In this document: positions 38,024 to 47,300 of the stretch, piece by piece
How the letters are laid out: every line of letters starts with the position of its first letter
How positions within the stretch are numbered: position 1 is the first letter of the stretch
Assembly (NCBI RefSeq): GCF_001613385.1
Contig: NZ_BDCG01000006.1
Location: forward strand, 85,312-149,311
DNA from: Nocardia flavorosea NBRC 108225
GTDB taxonomy: Bacteria; Actinomycetota; Actinomycetes; Mycobacteriales; Mycobacteriaceae
DNA length: 64,000 bases
Reading direction: 5' to 3'
Program-made: the position numbers and the translations under genes
The notes under the pieces: model-generated
What the model was told of the DNA's origin: nothing
Seen by the model: the letters and a program-made list of their open reading frames with translations, nothing else
The model's database searches: none

Positions 38024-38331
38024 ACGCTCGAGACCGGGGCAGCGTGGCCGCGGCCGGTCGGCCGGGCAGGCCGGCACAGGCGCTCCTCCGGCCGCCGGGC
38101 CGGGCCGAAGTCGCCGCTGCTGTGATCCGCGACATGCCCGCTGGACTGTTTGCTGCTCCGTAGCAGGGCCCCCACCACCGGGTGCCGATCCGCGAGATTC
38201 CCCCGATTCGCGCACAGTGCCGATCGACTGACAGGATCGGCAGCGCAGTGCGGTCGAGGCGGGTGGGTTCACCAGGTGGATCGCCGACCTGTCCTTCGAA
38301 CGAAGATACGTGGCTGAAAGGAACACCGGGA
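38024..38331. other. 308-bp intergenic region, no gene recognised
   Basis: Short open frames on both strands without domains. Presumably contains the end of the ybaK-like transcript and the promoter of the YqcI/YcgG gene; no clear hairpin or box found. Confidence 0.4.
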
Positions 38332-39024
38332 TTGACGACGGACGCGCGAGCTGAACTGGAGAAGTTCCTCCTGGGAGACCGGTTCGCCTGTCTGGCGGGC
38401 CGCTCCGCCTGGCGCCGAGGCGGTATCACTCACCGCCACTACGACGTGATGGGTGGCGAGGATTCGGCTCGGTTGATGGCACTCGATCTTGCCGAATACG
38501 TCGGCGACGCGGACTGGAACCCGCGGAAATTCACCAGCTTCATCGCCACCTTCGAGCAGCCTCGCGGGGTGGACGAGTTACGTTTCGAGGAGCTGCTGTG
38601 GGAGCACCTGCAGCTGCTGCACGAGGCGGAAGCGGACAGGTATGCGTGGGCGCCCGGATATTCGTCCGATCCGCAGTCCGGCGAGTTCGGATACAGCGTG
38701 GCGGGCCACGCGTTCTTCGTTATCGGGCTGCACGAGACGCATCGGCGGCTGGGTCGCCGGCCACCGTTTCCGATGCTGGCATTCAACTCCCACGAACAAT
38801 TCGGGCTGATCAAAGCGGCCGGTATGTGGGACCGCCTGGCGGAGAAGATCCGAAAACAGGACATCACGCTGCAGGGCGATATCAACCCCAACCTGCTGGA
38901 GTACGAACAGCTCTCCGAAGCGCGCCGCTATTCCGGCCGCCCCAAACCCGCCGATTGGCAATGCCCGTTCGCTGCCCGCCCCACGACGGAGGATCGCGAA
39001 CTGGCCGGGGTACCGGGGCACTGA
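38332..39024 (+). CDS. YqcI/YcgG-family protein
   Basis: 230 residues from a TTG at 38332, with AAAGGA nine bases upstream. It has the family pattern FACLAGRSAWRRGGITHRHYDVM near residue 18 and FNSHEQFGLIKAAGMWDRL near 165. Members include GntA, a heme-dependent N-hydroxylase in guanitoxin synthesis, so a heme-using oxygenase role is possible; His residues in HRHYD and FNSHEQ are candidate ligands. It is not next to a biosynthetic cluster. The insertion is between ybaK and SRAP, absent in the M. tuberculosis order I recall. Confidence 0.78.
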   Translation: MTTDARAELEKFLLGDRFACLAGRSAWRRGGITHRHYDVMGGEDSARLMALDLAEYVGDADWNPRKFTSFIATFEQPRGVDELRFEELLWEHLQLLHEAEADRYAWAPGYSSDPQSGEFGYSVAGHAFFVIGLHETHRRLGRRPPFPMLAFNSHEQFGLIKAAGMWDRLAEKIRKQDITLQGDINPNLLEYEQLSEARRYSGRPKPADWQCPFAARPTTEDRELAGVPGH

Positions 39025-39220
39025 TCCGCCCGCCTCGGGAAGGCGCGGCGCCACGGCCTTGTCGCCGCCCGCTGCGCCGCGCGGACTCCCGACTGCGGGC
39101 GCGCACACTTCGGATCCGGGCAACTCGCCCGCGCACCGCGCGGGAATCCGCTGGTAGCGCACCCTTGTATGCGTTACTTGTGGGCGAGGAGTTGGACCGA
39201 CCCCGAGGATGTGATGCGAT

Positions 39221-39526
39221 ATGTCCCCGCGCAAACCCCTGCGCACCGTGTTCGTCGCCGTCTCCGCGGCCGCGGCACTGACCGTTGCCCCTGCCCTGCT
39301 CACGACCTCGCTCGCGGCACCGGCCGCGTATGCGGCACCGGGCGAGTATCCGCTCGGCGGTGAGAAGGGTTCCACCGACGATGGTGCATCGGAGAACGGG
39401 CCGGCCGAACGTGCGGAAAAGGCGGGCGGCGGAATTCTCTCCGAAACCATCGATCTGAGCGCCGACCTGCTCAAATGCGGTCTGAGTATCGCGACACCGG
39501 CTGTCAGCTGCCCACTCGGTAGCTGA
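39221..39526 (+). CDS. Small secreted protein of unknown function
   Basis: 101 residues. A signal peptide is obvious: basic start MSPRKPLR, hydrophobic core to about residue 30, Ala-rich cleavage near AYAAPG. The mature ~60 residues are acidic and Gly-rich, with two cysteines (LLKCGLSIATPAVSCPLGS) near the C-terminus that could form a disulfide. I do not recognise a family. It ends at a very strong terminator shared with SRAP. Confidence 0.7.
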   Translation: MSPRKPLRTVFVAVSAAAALTVAPALLTTSLAAPAAYAAPGEYPLGGEKGSTDDGASENGPAERAEKAGGGILSETIDLSADLLKCGLSIATPAVSCPLGS

Positions 39527-39531
39527 CGGGG

Positions 39532-39577
39532 CGGGTGTTTCCGGGGCGGGGCGCCCCGCCCCGGAAACACCCGGTTT
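39532..39577. terminator. Bidirectional terminator with 20-bp stem
   Basis: Perfect 20-bp inverted repeat (39532-39551 with 39554-39573) followed by TTTT on the plus strand, between the convergent secreted-protein and SRAP genes. Confidence 0.92.
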
Positions 39578-40432
39578 TCACAGCAGAGTCGGCTGTTCGG
39601 CGGTGCCGTCGGGCGGGGCCAGTAGTTCCGGGCCGTTGTTCTTCACACTGTTCACCAGGGGCGGCACCGGGCGCGCCGTGATCTGGGCGACCAGTTCCTC
39701 GCGGGGGGATTCGAGGAGTTCGGCGGGGGCGGGGTGGTCGGGATCCAGCCAGGCTGCCCAGTGTTCCTGCGGCATGGGTAGCGGCATGCGGTCGTGGATC
39801 CGGGTGAGGTCTCCGATCGCATCGGTGGTGAGGATGGTGCACGACAGCAGTGGCCGCGGGTCGTCGAGGGAGCGGTCCCGCCAGACCGACCACAGGCCCG
39901 CCATGTAGAGCCGCGCACCGTCGGCCCGCGACATGAAGTACGGGTGTTTGATCACCTTCGGCTTCTTACCGCGACCCGGCCCGGCCGGATCGGGTTCGAC
40001 CAGCCATTCGTACCAGCCGTCCATGGGGACCAGGCAGCGGCGGTATTTCACCGCGTCCCGGAACGACGGCAGGCTCGCCGCTTTATCGGCCCGGGCGTTG
40101 AACAGTGGCTTTCCTTTGACGGGGACGCCGGGTTCGGCGGCTTTGGTCCAGTGTGGGATCAGACCCCAGCGCATTCGGCGGATCCGGCGGTGGACGTCGT
40201 CGCCGTGGCCGTCGTGCTCGTGCCGGTCTACCACGGTGAGGATCTGGGTGGTGGGGGCGACGTTGTAGTTCGCCCACTGGCGCCGTTCGGAGCCGGCATC
40301 GGATTCGGCCGCGCCCCCACCACCGGCGCCGCCCGCGTGGATCTCCGACGGGGCGGGCCCGGTTTCGTCGATGGCATCCAACTCCGCGGCGAGGCGCCCG
40401 GGATTCGTGGTCGTCGCATAACGTCCGCACAT
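39578..40432 (-). CDS. SOS-response-associated peptidase (SRAP/YedK/HMCES)
   Basis: 284 residues from the ATG at 40432. MCGRYA gives the catalytic Cys2 exposed after Met removal; NARADKA, DGWYEW (Glu) and HDRMP (His) complete the SRAP active site. Proteins of this family cross-link to abasic sites in single-stranded DNA to protect them. A Gly/Ala-rich insertion (~28-45) separates the first two strands. The gene matches Rv3226c in position, next to aroA, with the aldehyde dehydrogenase gene now between them. Confidence 0.92.
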   Translation of the reverse strand: MCGRYATTTNPGRLAAELDAIDETGPAPSEIHAGGAGGGGAAESDAGSERRQWANYNVAPTTQILTVVDRHEHDGHGDDVHRRIRRMRWGLIPHWTKAAEPGVPVKGKPLFNARADKAASLPSFRDAVKYRRCLVPMDGWYEWLVEPDPAGPGRGKKPKVIKHPYFMSRADGARLYMAGLWSVWRDRSLDDPRPLLSCTILTTDAIGDLTRIHDRMPLPMPQEHWAAWLDPDHPAPAELLESPREELVAQITARPVPPLVNSVKNNGPELLAPPDGTAEQPTLL

Positions 40433-40514
40433 ACTCCGATGGTCGCACCGAATACCGACAGTTCGAGACAATTGCGACCCGGAGGACGACAATGGGCCTG
40501 GTACTGGGTGACGT

Positions 40515-40545
40515 GTTGAGAGTTATGTCTTAGCATTCTCTCAAC
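40515..40545. promoter_or_regulatory. Inverted repeat before aldehyde dehydrogenase
   Basis: GTTGAGAG (40515-40522) and CTCTCAAC (40538-40545) are exact complements with a 15-base spacer. The spacer contains TAGCAT, a possible -10 box. It lies 73-103 bases before the start of the aldehyde dehydrogenase gene: a probable operator for an unidentified repressor. Confidence 0.55.
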
Positions 40546-40617
40546 GGGGACGTGGCGGTCACAGGCTGCACCGTCCGCGCGCGCAGCTACCGCCCTACTT
40601 CCCGCAGAGGAGACCCT

Positions 40618-42123
40618 GTGACAACCACAGAAAAAGCCGCCGAGAAAGAATCAGTACTCACCTCGGTCGATCCGGCCACCGGCGCGACGCTGGCCACGTA
40701 TCCGATCGCGGACGACGCGGCGGTCGCCGAAGCCGTCGCCAAGGCACGCGCCGCCACCGGCGTCTGGGCAGATCTCGGATTCGACGGCCGCAAGAAAGCA
40801 CTTCTGCGCTGGTCCAGCCGGCTGGTCGCCAAATCCGATGAGTTCTGCGCCCTCATCCATGCCGAAAACGGCAAACCGGTCGACGACGCCTTCCTGGAGC
40901 TCATGCTGGCGCTCGAGCACATCTCCTGGGCGGCCAAGCACGCCAAGAAGAAGCTGTCGCCGCAGAAAGTCCCCTCGGGCCCGATGATGGCCAATTTCGC
41001 CGCCCGTATCGAATACCGGCCACTGGGCGTCGTCGGTGTGATCGGCCCGTGGAACTACCCGGTGTACACCCCGAACGGGTCCATCGCCTACGCCCTCGCC
41101 GCGGGTAATACCGTGGTGTTCAAGCCGTCCGAATTCTCCACGGGCATCGGCAATTTCGTGGCCGAGGCATTTTCCGAGGCCAACCCGGAACTGCCCGAGG
41201 GCGTGTTCGTCGCGATCAACGGTTTCGGGGCCACCGGTGCCGCGCTGGTGAAATCGGGCGTGGACAAGGTCGCGTTCACCGGTTCGGCCGCCACCGGCCG
41301 CAAGATCATGGCCTCGGCCGCCGAGAATCTCACCCCGGTACTGCTGGAATGCGGCGGTAAAGACCCGGTGATCGTCGCCGCGGACGCCGACGTGAAGGCC
41401 GCCGCCGACGCCGTGGCCTGGGGCGCCACCTCCAACAGCGGCCAGACCTGCGCGGGCGTGGAACGCGTCTACGTGGACAAATCGGTGAAGGACCAGTTCC
41501 TCACCGAGCTGACCCGCATCCTGAAGGACGTCAAGCCCGGTTCCGAAGACGGCGCCGCCTACGGCCCGATGACGATGCCGAGCCAGATCGATATCGTCAA
41601 GCGGCATATCGAGGCGGCGCTGGCCAGCGGCGGCAAGGCCCTGCTGGGTGGCCCCGAGTCGGTGAAGGGGCCGTTCATCGAACCGGTCGTACTGGTCGAT
41701 GTGGACGAGAATTCCGCCGCGGTCAAGGAGGAAACCTTCGGGCCGACCGTCACCGTCACCACGGTCGACAACATCGACCAGGCCATCGAACTGGCCAACA
41801 ACACCACCTTCGGTCTGGCCTCGGCCGTGTACTCGAAGAACAACGGCCTCGAGATCGCCCGCCGCCTGAAAGTCGGCGCGACCTCGGTGAACTCGGTGCT
41901 CGGTTTTGCCGCCATCCCCGGCCTGCCCTTCGGCGGCAGCGCCGATTCCGGTATCGGCCGCATCCACGGCGAACCGGGCCTGCGCGAATTCGTCCGCCCG
42001 CATTCGATCGCAGTCCAGCGCTTCGCGATTCCGGGTATGGCGCTGATGAGTTACAGCCGCACCCAGGCGAATATGAAGATGCTGCGCAAGATGGTGCCGC
42101 TGTTGCACGGCCGCAACAAGTGA
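40618..42123 (+). CDS. NAD(P)-dependent aldehyde dehydrogenase
   Basis: 501 residues from the GTG at 40618, with GAGGAG five bases upstream. Catalytic Cys278 lies in NSGQTCAG and the general base Glu244 in LLECGGKDP; the coenzyme segment is [12 protein letters not shown] and [12 protein letters not shown]. Overall it resembles succinate-semialdehyde or broad aldehyde dehydrogenases with a C-terminal extension after the usual end ([20 protein letters not shown]), which may touch the membrane. The substrate cannot be fixed. An inverted repeat upstream suggests regulation. Confidence 0.9.
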   Translation: MTTTEKAAEKESVLTSVDPATGATLATYPIADDAAVAEAVAKARAATGVWADLGFDGRKKALLRWSSRLVAKSDEFCALIHAENGKPVDDAFLELMLALEHISWAAKHAKKKLSPQKVPSGPMMANFAARIEYRPLGVVGVIGPWNYPVYTPNGSIAYALAAGNTVVFKPSEFSTGIGNFVAEAFSEANPELPEGVFVAINGFGATGAALVKSGVDKVAFTGSAATGRKIMASAAENLTPVLLECGGKDPVIVAADADVKAAADAVAWGATSNSGQTCAGVERVYVDKSVKDQFLTELTRILKDVKPGSEDGAAYGPMTMPSQIDIVKRHIEAALASGGKALLGGPESVKGPFIEPVVLVDVDENSAAVKEETFGPTVTVTTVDNIDQAIELANNTTFGLASAVYSKNNGLEIARRLKVGATSVNSVLGFAAIPGLPFGGSADSGIGRIHGEPGLREFVRPHSIAVQRFAIPGMALMSYSRTQANMKMLRKMVPLLHGRNK

Positions 42124-42220
42124 GAATCCGGCACAGATGAACAGGCGGCCGGTGGTGCTCGGCGACACACTCGGGAGCACCACCGGCACGCAGGCCGGCC
42201 CGATGCGACAAGATGGTGCA

Positions 42221-43513
42221 GTGAGTTTCTGGCCAGCGCCCCATGTCGACGCCCCCGTGCAGGCGACCGTCACCCTGCCCGGCTCCAAATCGATCACGAA
42301 CAGAGCGCTGGTCCTGGCCGCGCTCGCCGACGGTCCGTCCACCATCACCGGGGCCCTACGCAGCCGCGATACCGGACTGATGATCGATGCCCTACGCGCG
42401 CTCGGCACCCAGATCATCGGTGATGCCGATACCCTCGCCGTCACTCCCGGACCGCTCCGCGGCGGCCGGGTCGATTGCGGGCTGGCGGGTACGGTGATGC
42501 GTTTCGTGCCCCCGGTGGCCACGCTGGCAACCGGGGACAGTTCCTTCGATGGCGATATCGCCGCCCGCGTCCGGCCGCTGCGCACCATTCTCGATGCCCT
42601 GCGCGGGCTCGGCGCGACGATCGAGGGCGATGCCCTGCCGTTCACCGTGGGCGGTAACGGCGCGCTGCGCGGCGGCACCGTCACCATCGACGCCTCCGGC
42701 TCCTCGCAGTTCGTCTCCGGTCTGCTGCTCTCGGCTGCCCGGTTCGACGAGGGCGTAGTGGTCCGGCATTCCGGTGGCGCCCTGCCGTCCATGCCGCATA
42801 TCGAGATGACGGTGGAAATGCTGCGCCGCGCCGATGTGACGGTCGAGGCGCCGGCCGACAGCCGCGCCGAACAGGTCTGGACGGTCGCGCCGGGCGAAAT
42901 CCGCGCGGTCGATTGGAAGGTCGAACCCGATCTGTCCAACGCCACCCCGTTCCTGGCGGCCGCGGCGGTCACCGGCGGGCAGGTGAGCATCCCGCACTGG
43001 CCGCGCCTGACCACCCAGGCCGGCGATGTGATCCGGGAGATCCTGGTGCGGATGGGCGCCGAAGCCGGTTTCGCCGACGGCGCCCTCACCGTGACCGGCC
43101 CCGACCGGCTCGCCGGTATCGATATCGACCTACACGATGTGGGCGAGCTGACGCCCACCGTCGCCGCGCTGGCCGCACTCGCGGATTCGGAATCGCGGCT
43201 GCGCGGTATCGCGCATCTGCGCGGCCACGAAACCGATCGGCTCGCCGCCCTGTCCACCGAAATCAACCGGCTCGGTGGACAGGTCACCGAAACCGAGGAC
43301 GGGCTGGCAATCGCCCCGGCCCCGCTACGTGGCGGCCGCTGGCATTCCTACGCCGATCACCGCATGGCCACGGCCGGGGCCATTCTCGGCCTCGCCGTAC
43401 CCGGCGTGGAAATCGAGGATATCGGCACGACCGCAAAAACCCTGCCCGATTTCGTCAGCCTGTGGGAGTCCATGCTCGACCCGGAATCGGCCGCACCGGG
43501 AGCGGCCCACTGA
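42221..43513 (+). CDS. aroA: 3-phosphoshikimate 1-carboxyvinyltransferase (EPSP synthase)
   Basis: 430 residues from the GTG at 42221, where a CAAGAT hexamer six bases upstream suggests a leaderless start. [18 protein letters not shown] binds phosphate of the substrates; [37 protein letters not shown] and [11 protein letters not shown] are further signatures. The enzyme joins shikimate-3-phosphate and PEP in aromatic amino acid synthesis. The rsgA gene overlaps its stop codon. Confidence 0.94.
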   Translation: MSFWPAPHVDAPVQATVTLPGSKSITNRALVLAALADGPSTITGALRSRDTGLMIDALRALGTQIIGDADTLAVTPGPLRGGRVDCGLAGTVMRFVPPVATLATGDSSFDGDIAARVRPLRTILDALRGLGATIEGDALPFTVGGNGALRGGTVTIDASGSSQFVSGLLLSAARFDEGVVVRHSGGALPSMPHIEMTVEMLRRADVTVEAPADSRAEQVWTVAPGEIRAVDWKVEPDLSNATPFLAAAAVTGGQVSIPHWPRLTTQAGDVIREILVRMGAEAGFADGALTVTGPDRLAGIDIDLHDVGELTPTVAALAALADSESRLRGIAHLRGHETDRLAALSTEINRLGGQVTETEDGLAIAPAPLRGGRWHSYADHRMATAGAILGLAVPGVEIEDIGTTAKTLPDFVSLWESMLDPESAAPGAAH

Positions 43514-44511
43514 GCCGCCGCGGTCGCAGTAGCGCCTCCTACGACGAATCCGATGTGCGGGTGCGTCCGGGGCGCAGTTCGCGGCCGCGCACCAAAACCC
43601 GGCCGCAGCATCGCGACGCGCAGCCCGCGATGGTGGTGTCGGTGGACCGGGGGCGCTGGGGGTGTGTACTCGACGGTGATCCGGCGCGGCCACTTGTGGC
43701 GATGCGCGCGCGGGAACTGGGCCGGACACCGATTGTGGTGGGCGATGAAGTGGATGTGGTCGGCGATCTCTCCGGCCGGCCGGATACCCTCGCGCGGATT
43801 GTGCGGGTCGCCGAGCGGCGCACCGTATTACGCCGGACGGCCGATGATACCGATCCGTTCGAACGGGTGGTGGTCGGTAATGCCGAACAGTTGTTCATCG
43901 TGGTGGCGCTGGCCGATCCGCCGCCGCGAACCGGTTTCGTGGAACGTGCGATGGCCGCCGCTTTCGCCGGCGGCCTGACCCCGGTGCTGTGCCTGACCAA
44001 ACATGATCTGGCCGCGGACTCGCAGTTCGCCGGCGATTTCGCCGATCTCGACCTGACCATCGTCTACGCCGGGGTCGACGACCCCCTCGATGCCACCCTG
44101 GAGTTGCTCACCGGTCGCCTGACCTGCTTCCTCGGGCATTCGGGTGTCGGGAAATCCACGCTGGTGAACCGGTTGGTTCCGGATGCGGCACGCGCGGTCG
44201 GGGAAGTTTCCGGCGTCGGCAAGGGCAAGCACACATCCACCCAGTCGGTCGCGCTGGCGCTGCCGGACGGCGGCTGGGTGATCGATACCCCGGGCGTGCG
44301 CTCGTTCGGTCTCGCCCATATCACTCCCGACGATGTGCTCGCCGCGTTCACCGATCTCGCCGCCGCGATCGAGGGCTGTCCACGTGGGTGCACCCATCTC
44401 GGGCCGCCCGCCGATCCGGAATGCGCTCTCGACGAACTCCCGGACAAGACGCGCCGGGTGGCCGCGATCCGCCGGCTGCTGGTCGCGTTGAATTCGAACG
44501 AATCCTGGTGA
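43510..44511 (+). CDS. rsgA: Ribosome small-subunit biogenesis GTPase RsgA
   Basis: 333 residues if translation begins at the CTG at 43510, which overlaps the aroA stop (CTGA) and has GGGAG seven bases upstream; a GTG at 43555 would cut off YDESD, which I believe is conserved in this group. Order: OB fold (~40-110), circularly permuted GTPase (LTKHDL, then P-loop [18 protein letters not shown]), and a zinc knuckle ([16 protein letters not shown]). RsgA helps mature the 30S subunit. Confidence 0.9.
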   Translation: MSRRGRSSASYDESDVRVRPGRSSRPRTKTRPQHRDAQPAMVVSVDRGRWGCVLDGDPARPLVAMRARELGRTPIVVGDEVDVVGDLSGRPDTLARIVRVAERRTVLRRTADDTDPFERVVVGNAEQLFIVVALADPPPRTGFVERAMAAAFAGGLTPVLCLTKHDLAADSQFAGDFADLDLTIVYAGVDDPLDATLELLTGRLTCFLGHSGVGKSTLVNRLVPDAARAVGEVSGVGKGKHTSTQSVALALPDGGWVIDTPGVRSFGLAHITPDDVLAAFTDLAAAIEGCPRGCTHLGPPADPECALDELPDKTRRVAAIRRLLVALNSNESW

Positions 44512-44554
44512 CCACCCTGCCGCGATAATCGGCGCGGAGGACCGATCGGCGTTT

Positions 44555-44917
44555 CTACTTTGCAGGTTTCGTTGCGGACTTCGGTTTTTTGGGCGGTAGC
44601 GACCGGGCGAAACCGGCGCCTCGATCGATCCATTCCCCGAGCGTGGGCTCGTCCGCGACAGCCGCGGCACTCACCCGCAACCATCCGTCCAGTTCCCGGC
44701 CCTGCATCACCATCGGCGCGACCGAGATATCGTCGACCAGCGCGGCCGCCGCCTCGGGCGCCATCCGGATCATCAATCCGCCGCCGCCCAGCACCACGAC
44801 CCCCATATGTCCGCCGAACAGGAATGCGAGGCCACCGAACATCTTGCGTTCGGAGGTATCGCGCGCGCTACCCACCACATCCCGGATCCGCTCCGCCAGG
44901 TCTTCGTCGTATGCCAT
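44555..44917 (-). CDS. TfoX/Sxy N-terminal domain protein
   Basis: 120 residues from the ATG at 44917. The sequence AYDEDLAERIRDVV, then ERKMFGGLAFLFGGHMGVVVL and GGGLMIRM is the TfoX N-terminal fold; the C-terminal domain of true TfoX/Sxy is absent, replaced by a Lys-rich tail (PPKKPKSATKPAK). Such short forms are common in actinobacteria and have no known role in competence. Confidence 0.85.
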   Translation of the reverse strand: MAYDEDLAERIRDVVGSARDTSERKMFGGLAFLFGGHMGVVVLGGGGLMIRMAPEAAAALVDDISVAPMVMQGRELDGWLRVSAAAVADEPTLGEWIDRGAGFARSLPPKKPKSATKPAK

Positions 44918-44975
44918 GAGGTGAGTCTGCGCGCCGAGACCGACAAGAACCTCCCGGCACCCCGAAGTAAGTGGT

Positions 44976-44998
44976 TTGTTATGCTTCAAACATAACAA
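44976..44998. promoter_or_regulatory. Operator-like inverted repeat for the DUF1648-GntR operon
   Basis: TTGTTATG and CATAACAA are exact complements separated by 7 bases, immediately upstream of the AGGAGG site of the DUF1648 gene. It is AT-rich amid GC-rich DNA. YtrA-type GntR proteins bind such repeats in their own promoter. Confidence 0.75.
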
Positions 44999-45012
44999 GG
45001 AGGTGCACGCCG

Positions 45013-45987
45013 ATGACGACTCCCAGCACAATCCGCCTCGGCCTTCTCGCCGGATTGCCGCCGCTACAGTTCGCCCTACCCAACATCGTGCTGCTGCATG
45101 CCGCGGCGGACCGGCTCCCAGACCCCATCGCGACGCATTTCGGGGCTCAGGGCGCCGACGGATTCACCGGCCGGGTCGCGACCATGTTCACCTCCGCGGG
45201 ACTGGGCCTCGGTCTCGGGGTGCTGCTCGCACTGATCCTGGTCGTCAGCGCCCGCGGCGGAAAACTGGTCCGGACACACGATTCGGCACACGATCCGATC
45301 CGGGTCATGGTTGCCACCGCGTGGGGGGTGGGCGGTTTCGTGGGGGTGCTCATGTTCGCCGGCACCGTCGCAAACCTCGATGCCGCGGACGCCCGGCAGG
45401 TCGGCATGCCTGTTCTGGGCTTCCTGGCCGCGGCAGCCATCGGTCTGCTGCTTGCCGCCGTGGGATGGCTCGCCGCCCCACGAGCACCCCTCTCGGTGGA
45501 CGCACCGTCCCGGATCCGGCCCCTCCCCCTGGGCCCCACCGAACGGGTCAGCTGGTCACGGCGGGTCTCCGCGCCGTGGATGGTGCTGGCGGGGGTCGTG
45601 ACCCTGGCGCTGGGCGTAGCGACGGGCTTTGTCGCTACGCCATGGGTCGGGGTACTCCTCGGTGTGACAGGTCTGCTCCTGGCACACCTTGCGCTCGTAC
45701 GCGTCGTCGTCGATCAGCGCGGGCTGACCGTGGGAACCGGCCTGTTCGGGTGGCCGCGGTGGCACGTGTCCCCGGAGGAGATCACCGAGGTCACCGCCGA
45801 GGATCTCTCACCGGTTCGGTACGGCGGTTACGGGATACGGATGATTCCCGGGGCTACGGCCGTTCTGCTGCGCGGCGGACCCGGCATCGTGGTGACCCGC
45901 CGCTCGGGCCGGCGGTTCGCGGTATCCGTGGACGATGCCGAGACCGGGGCGGGAGTGCTGGCGGGCATCGTCGACCGGGCGGCTTGA
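45013..45987 (+). CDS. DUF1648 membrane protein
   Basis: 324 residues from an ATG with AGGAGG nine bases upstream. The N-terminal DUF1648 part (LPDPIATHFGAQGADGF) is followed by about six membrane helices and a C-terminal PH-like domain (LTVGTGLFGWPRWHVSPEEI). DUF1648 proteins, for example in SdpI-like immunity and in YtrA-type operons, are linked to envelope stress or peptide resistance. Role here is inference from the regulator that follows 3 bp later. Confidence 0.8.
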   Translation: MTTPSTIRLGLLAGLPPLQFALPNIVLLHAAADRLPDPIATHFGAQGADGFTGRVATMFTSAGLGLGLGVLLALILVVSARGGKLVRTHDSAHDPIRVMVATAWGVGGFVGVLMFAGTVANLDAADARQVGMPVLGFLAAAAIGLLLAAVGWLAAPRAPLSVDAPSRIRPLPLGPTERVSWSRRVSAPWMVLAGVVTLALGVATGFVATPWVGVLLGVTGLLLAHLALVRVVVDQRGLTVGTGLFGWPRWHVSPEEITEVTAEDLSPVRYGGYGIRMIPGATAVLLRGGPGIVVTRRSGRRFAVSVDDAETGAGVLAGIVDRAA

Positions 45988-45990
45988 GCG

Positions 45991-46398
45991 GTGCTGATCC
46001 GAGTCGATCCGACCCGCCACGAACCGCTGGCCGATCAGATCGCCGCCTGTGTACGACGAGCGATAGCGGACGGCGGAGTACCCGCGGGCGAGCGATTGCC
46101 CGGCGCCCGGGAATTGGCAGCCTCGCTCAGCGTGAGCATTCACACCGTCTTGGCCGGATATCAGCAACTACGGGACGAAGGCTTGATCGAGCTTCGGCGC
46201 GGGCGGGGAGCCACCGTCCGCGCCGGAACCTCCGCGGGCCGGGCCACGGTAGTGGACCTCGCCGGGCAGCTCGCCGCAGCTGCCCGGCATATCGGCCTGA
46301 ACGAGGAAGAACTCGTCGACATCGTCCACGCGGCACTCACTCGGAGATCGCCGGCTTCCGCCGGCGGCCGCACAACAACCGACAAAGGAAACGGGTGA
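45991..46398 (+). CDS. YtrA-subfamily GntR regulator
   Basis: 135 residues from a GTG three bases after the previous stop. A GntR winged helix (DPTRHEPLADQIAACVRRAI, ERLPGARELAASLSVSIHTV, RRGRGATV) is followed by a short two-helix dimerisation tail, as in the YtrA subfamily. It probably represses its own operon with the membrane protein gene, with cell-wall-acting compounds or small ligands as signals. Confidence 0.87.
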   Translation: MLIRVDPTRHEPLADQIAACVRRAIADGGVPAGERLPGARELAASLSVSIHTVLAGYQQLRDEGLIELRRGRGATVRAGTSAGRATVVDLAGQLAAAARHIGLNEEELVDIVHAALTRRSPASAGGRTTTDKGNG

Positions 46399-46421
46399 AC
46401 TCGCGTGGAGATCGGGTTCTC

Positions 46422-47300
46422 TCAGAGCGCTACCCGCCACCCCGACAGGCGGCGCTCGGTGAATACGAGTACCGCGTTGACGACGAGCCCGACCAGCGCG
46501 ATGGCGAGGATCCCGGCATACATATCGGGGATCTGGAAGTTCAGCTGCGCCGCGGTGATCAGGTAGCCCAGCCCGGCTTTCGCACCGACCATCTCCGCCG
46601 CGATCAACACCAGGATCGAGGACGCCGCGGCCATCCGCAAGCCGGTGAAAATAGTCGGGACGGCGGCGGGCAGCACCACCTTGTACACGATCGCCAATTG
46701 GGAGAACCCCAGCGAACGGGCCGATTTCACCAGCAGTGGTTCCACCGTGCGCACCCCGGAGATGGTGTTCAGCAGAACCGGGAAAGCGCAGGCGTAGATC
46801 ACCAGCGCCACCTTGGAGGTTTCACCGATACCGAGGACGAGGACGAATACCGGCAGCAGCGCGAGTGCCGCGGTATTACGGAACAATTCCAGGACCGGGT
46901 TGAGGAAATCGGCCACCGGCCGGTACCAGGCGATTGCGACCCCCAGCGGCACCGCGACCGCGACCGCGATCACGAAACCGGTGAGTGCACGGGTCAGGCT
47001 CGTCGATATGTGCTCCCCCAGCTGACCGTTCGCGATCAGCTCGAAAAACGCCTGGGCGACCTCGGTGAACGGCGGCAGGAACACCTTGTCGACGAGTCCG
47101 GTGCGGGGTGCGATCTCCCACACCGCGAGAAAGGTCAGGATCGCCACCGAAGGTTTCACCACACGCCACACCACGGCCGCGGCGCGCCGCCCCCATCGCG
47201 GTACACCGGGCCGCGTGGCTGCCTCGGGCCGGTTCTCGGCACGTCCGGATTCGGTGGGTGGCGCGCTGTCGAGAGTGCCGGTGGCCAATGCGCTAGACAT
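46422..47300 (-). CDS. ABC transporter permease (SsuC/TauC type)
   Basis: 292 residues with a cytoplasmic head (~1-45) and about six membrane helices; the EAA-like loop is in LLVKSARSLGFSQLAIVYKVVLPAAVPTIFTGLR. The family moves nitrate, taurine or alkanesulfonates. It overlaps the ATPase gene by 8 bp and is the last gene of the leftward operon. Confidence 0.9.
   Translation of the reverse strand: MSSALATGTLDSAPPTESGRAENRPEAATRPGVPRWGRRAAAVVWRVVKPSVAILTFLAVWEIAPRTGLVDKVFLPPFTEVAQAFFELIANGQLGEHISTSLTRALTGFVIAVAVAVPLGVAIAWYRPVADFLNPVLELFRNTAALALLPVFVLVLGIGETSKVALVIYACAFPVLLNTISGVRTVEPLLVKSARSLGFSQLAIVYKVVLPAAVPTIFTGLRMAAASSILVLIAAEMVGAKAGLGYLITAAQLNFQIPDMYAGILAIALVGLVVNAVLVFTERRLSGWRVAL

Noticed and set aside
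40651..43287. 878-codon open frame antisense to aldehyde dehydrogenase and aroA
   Set aside because: Both sense genes have intact catalytic motifs; the antisense product is repetitive and featureless.
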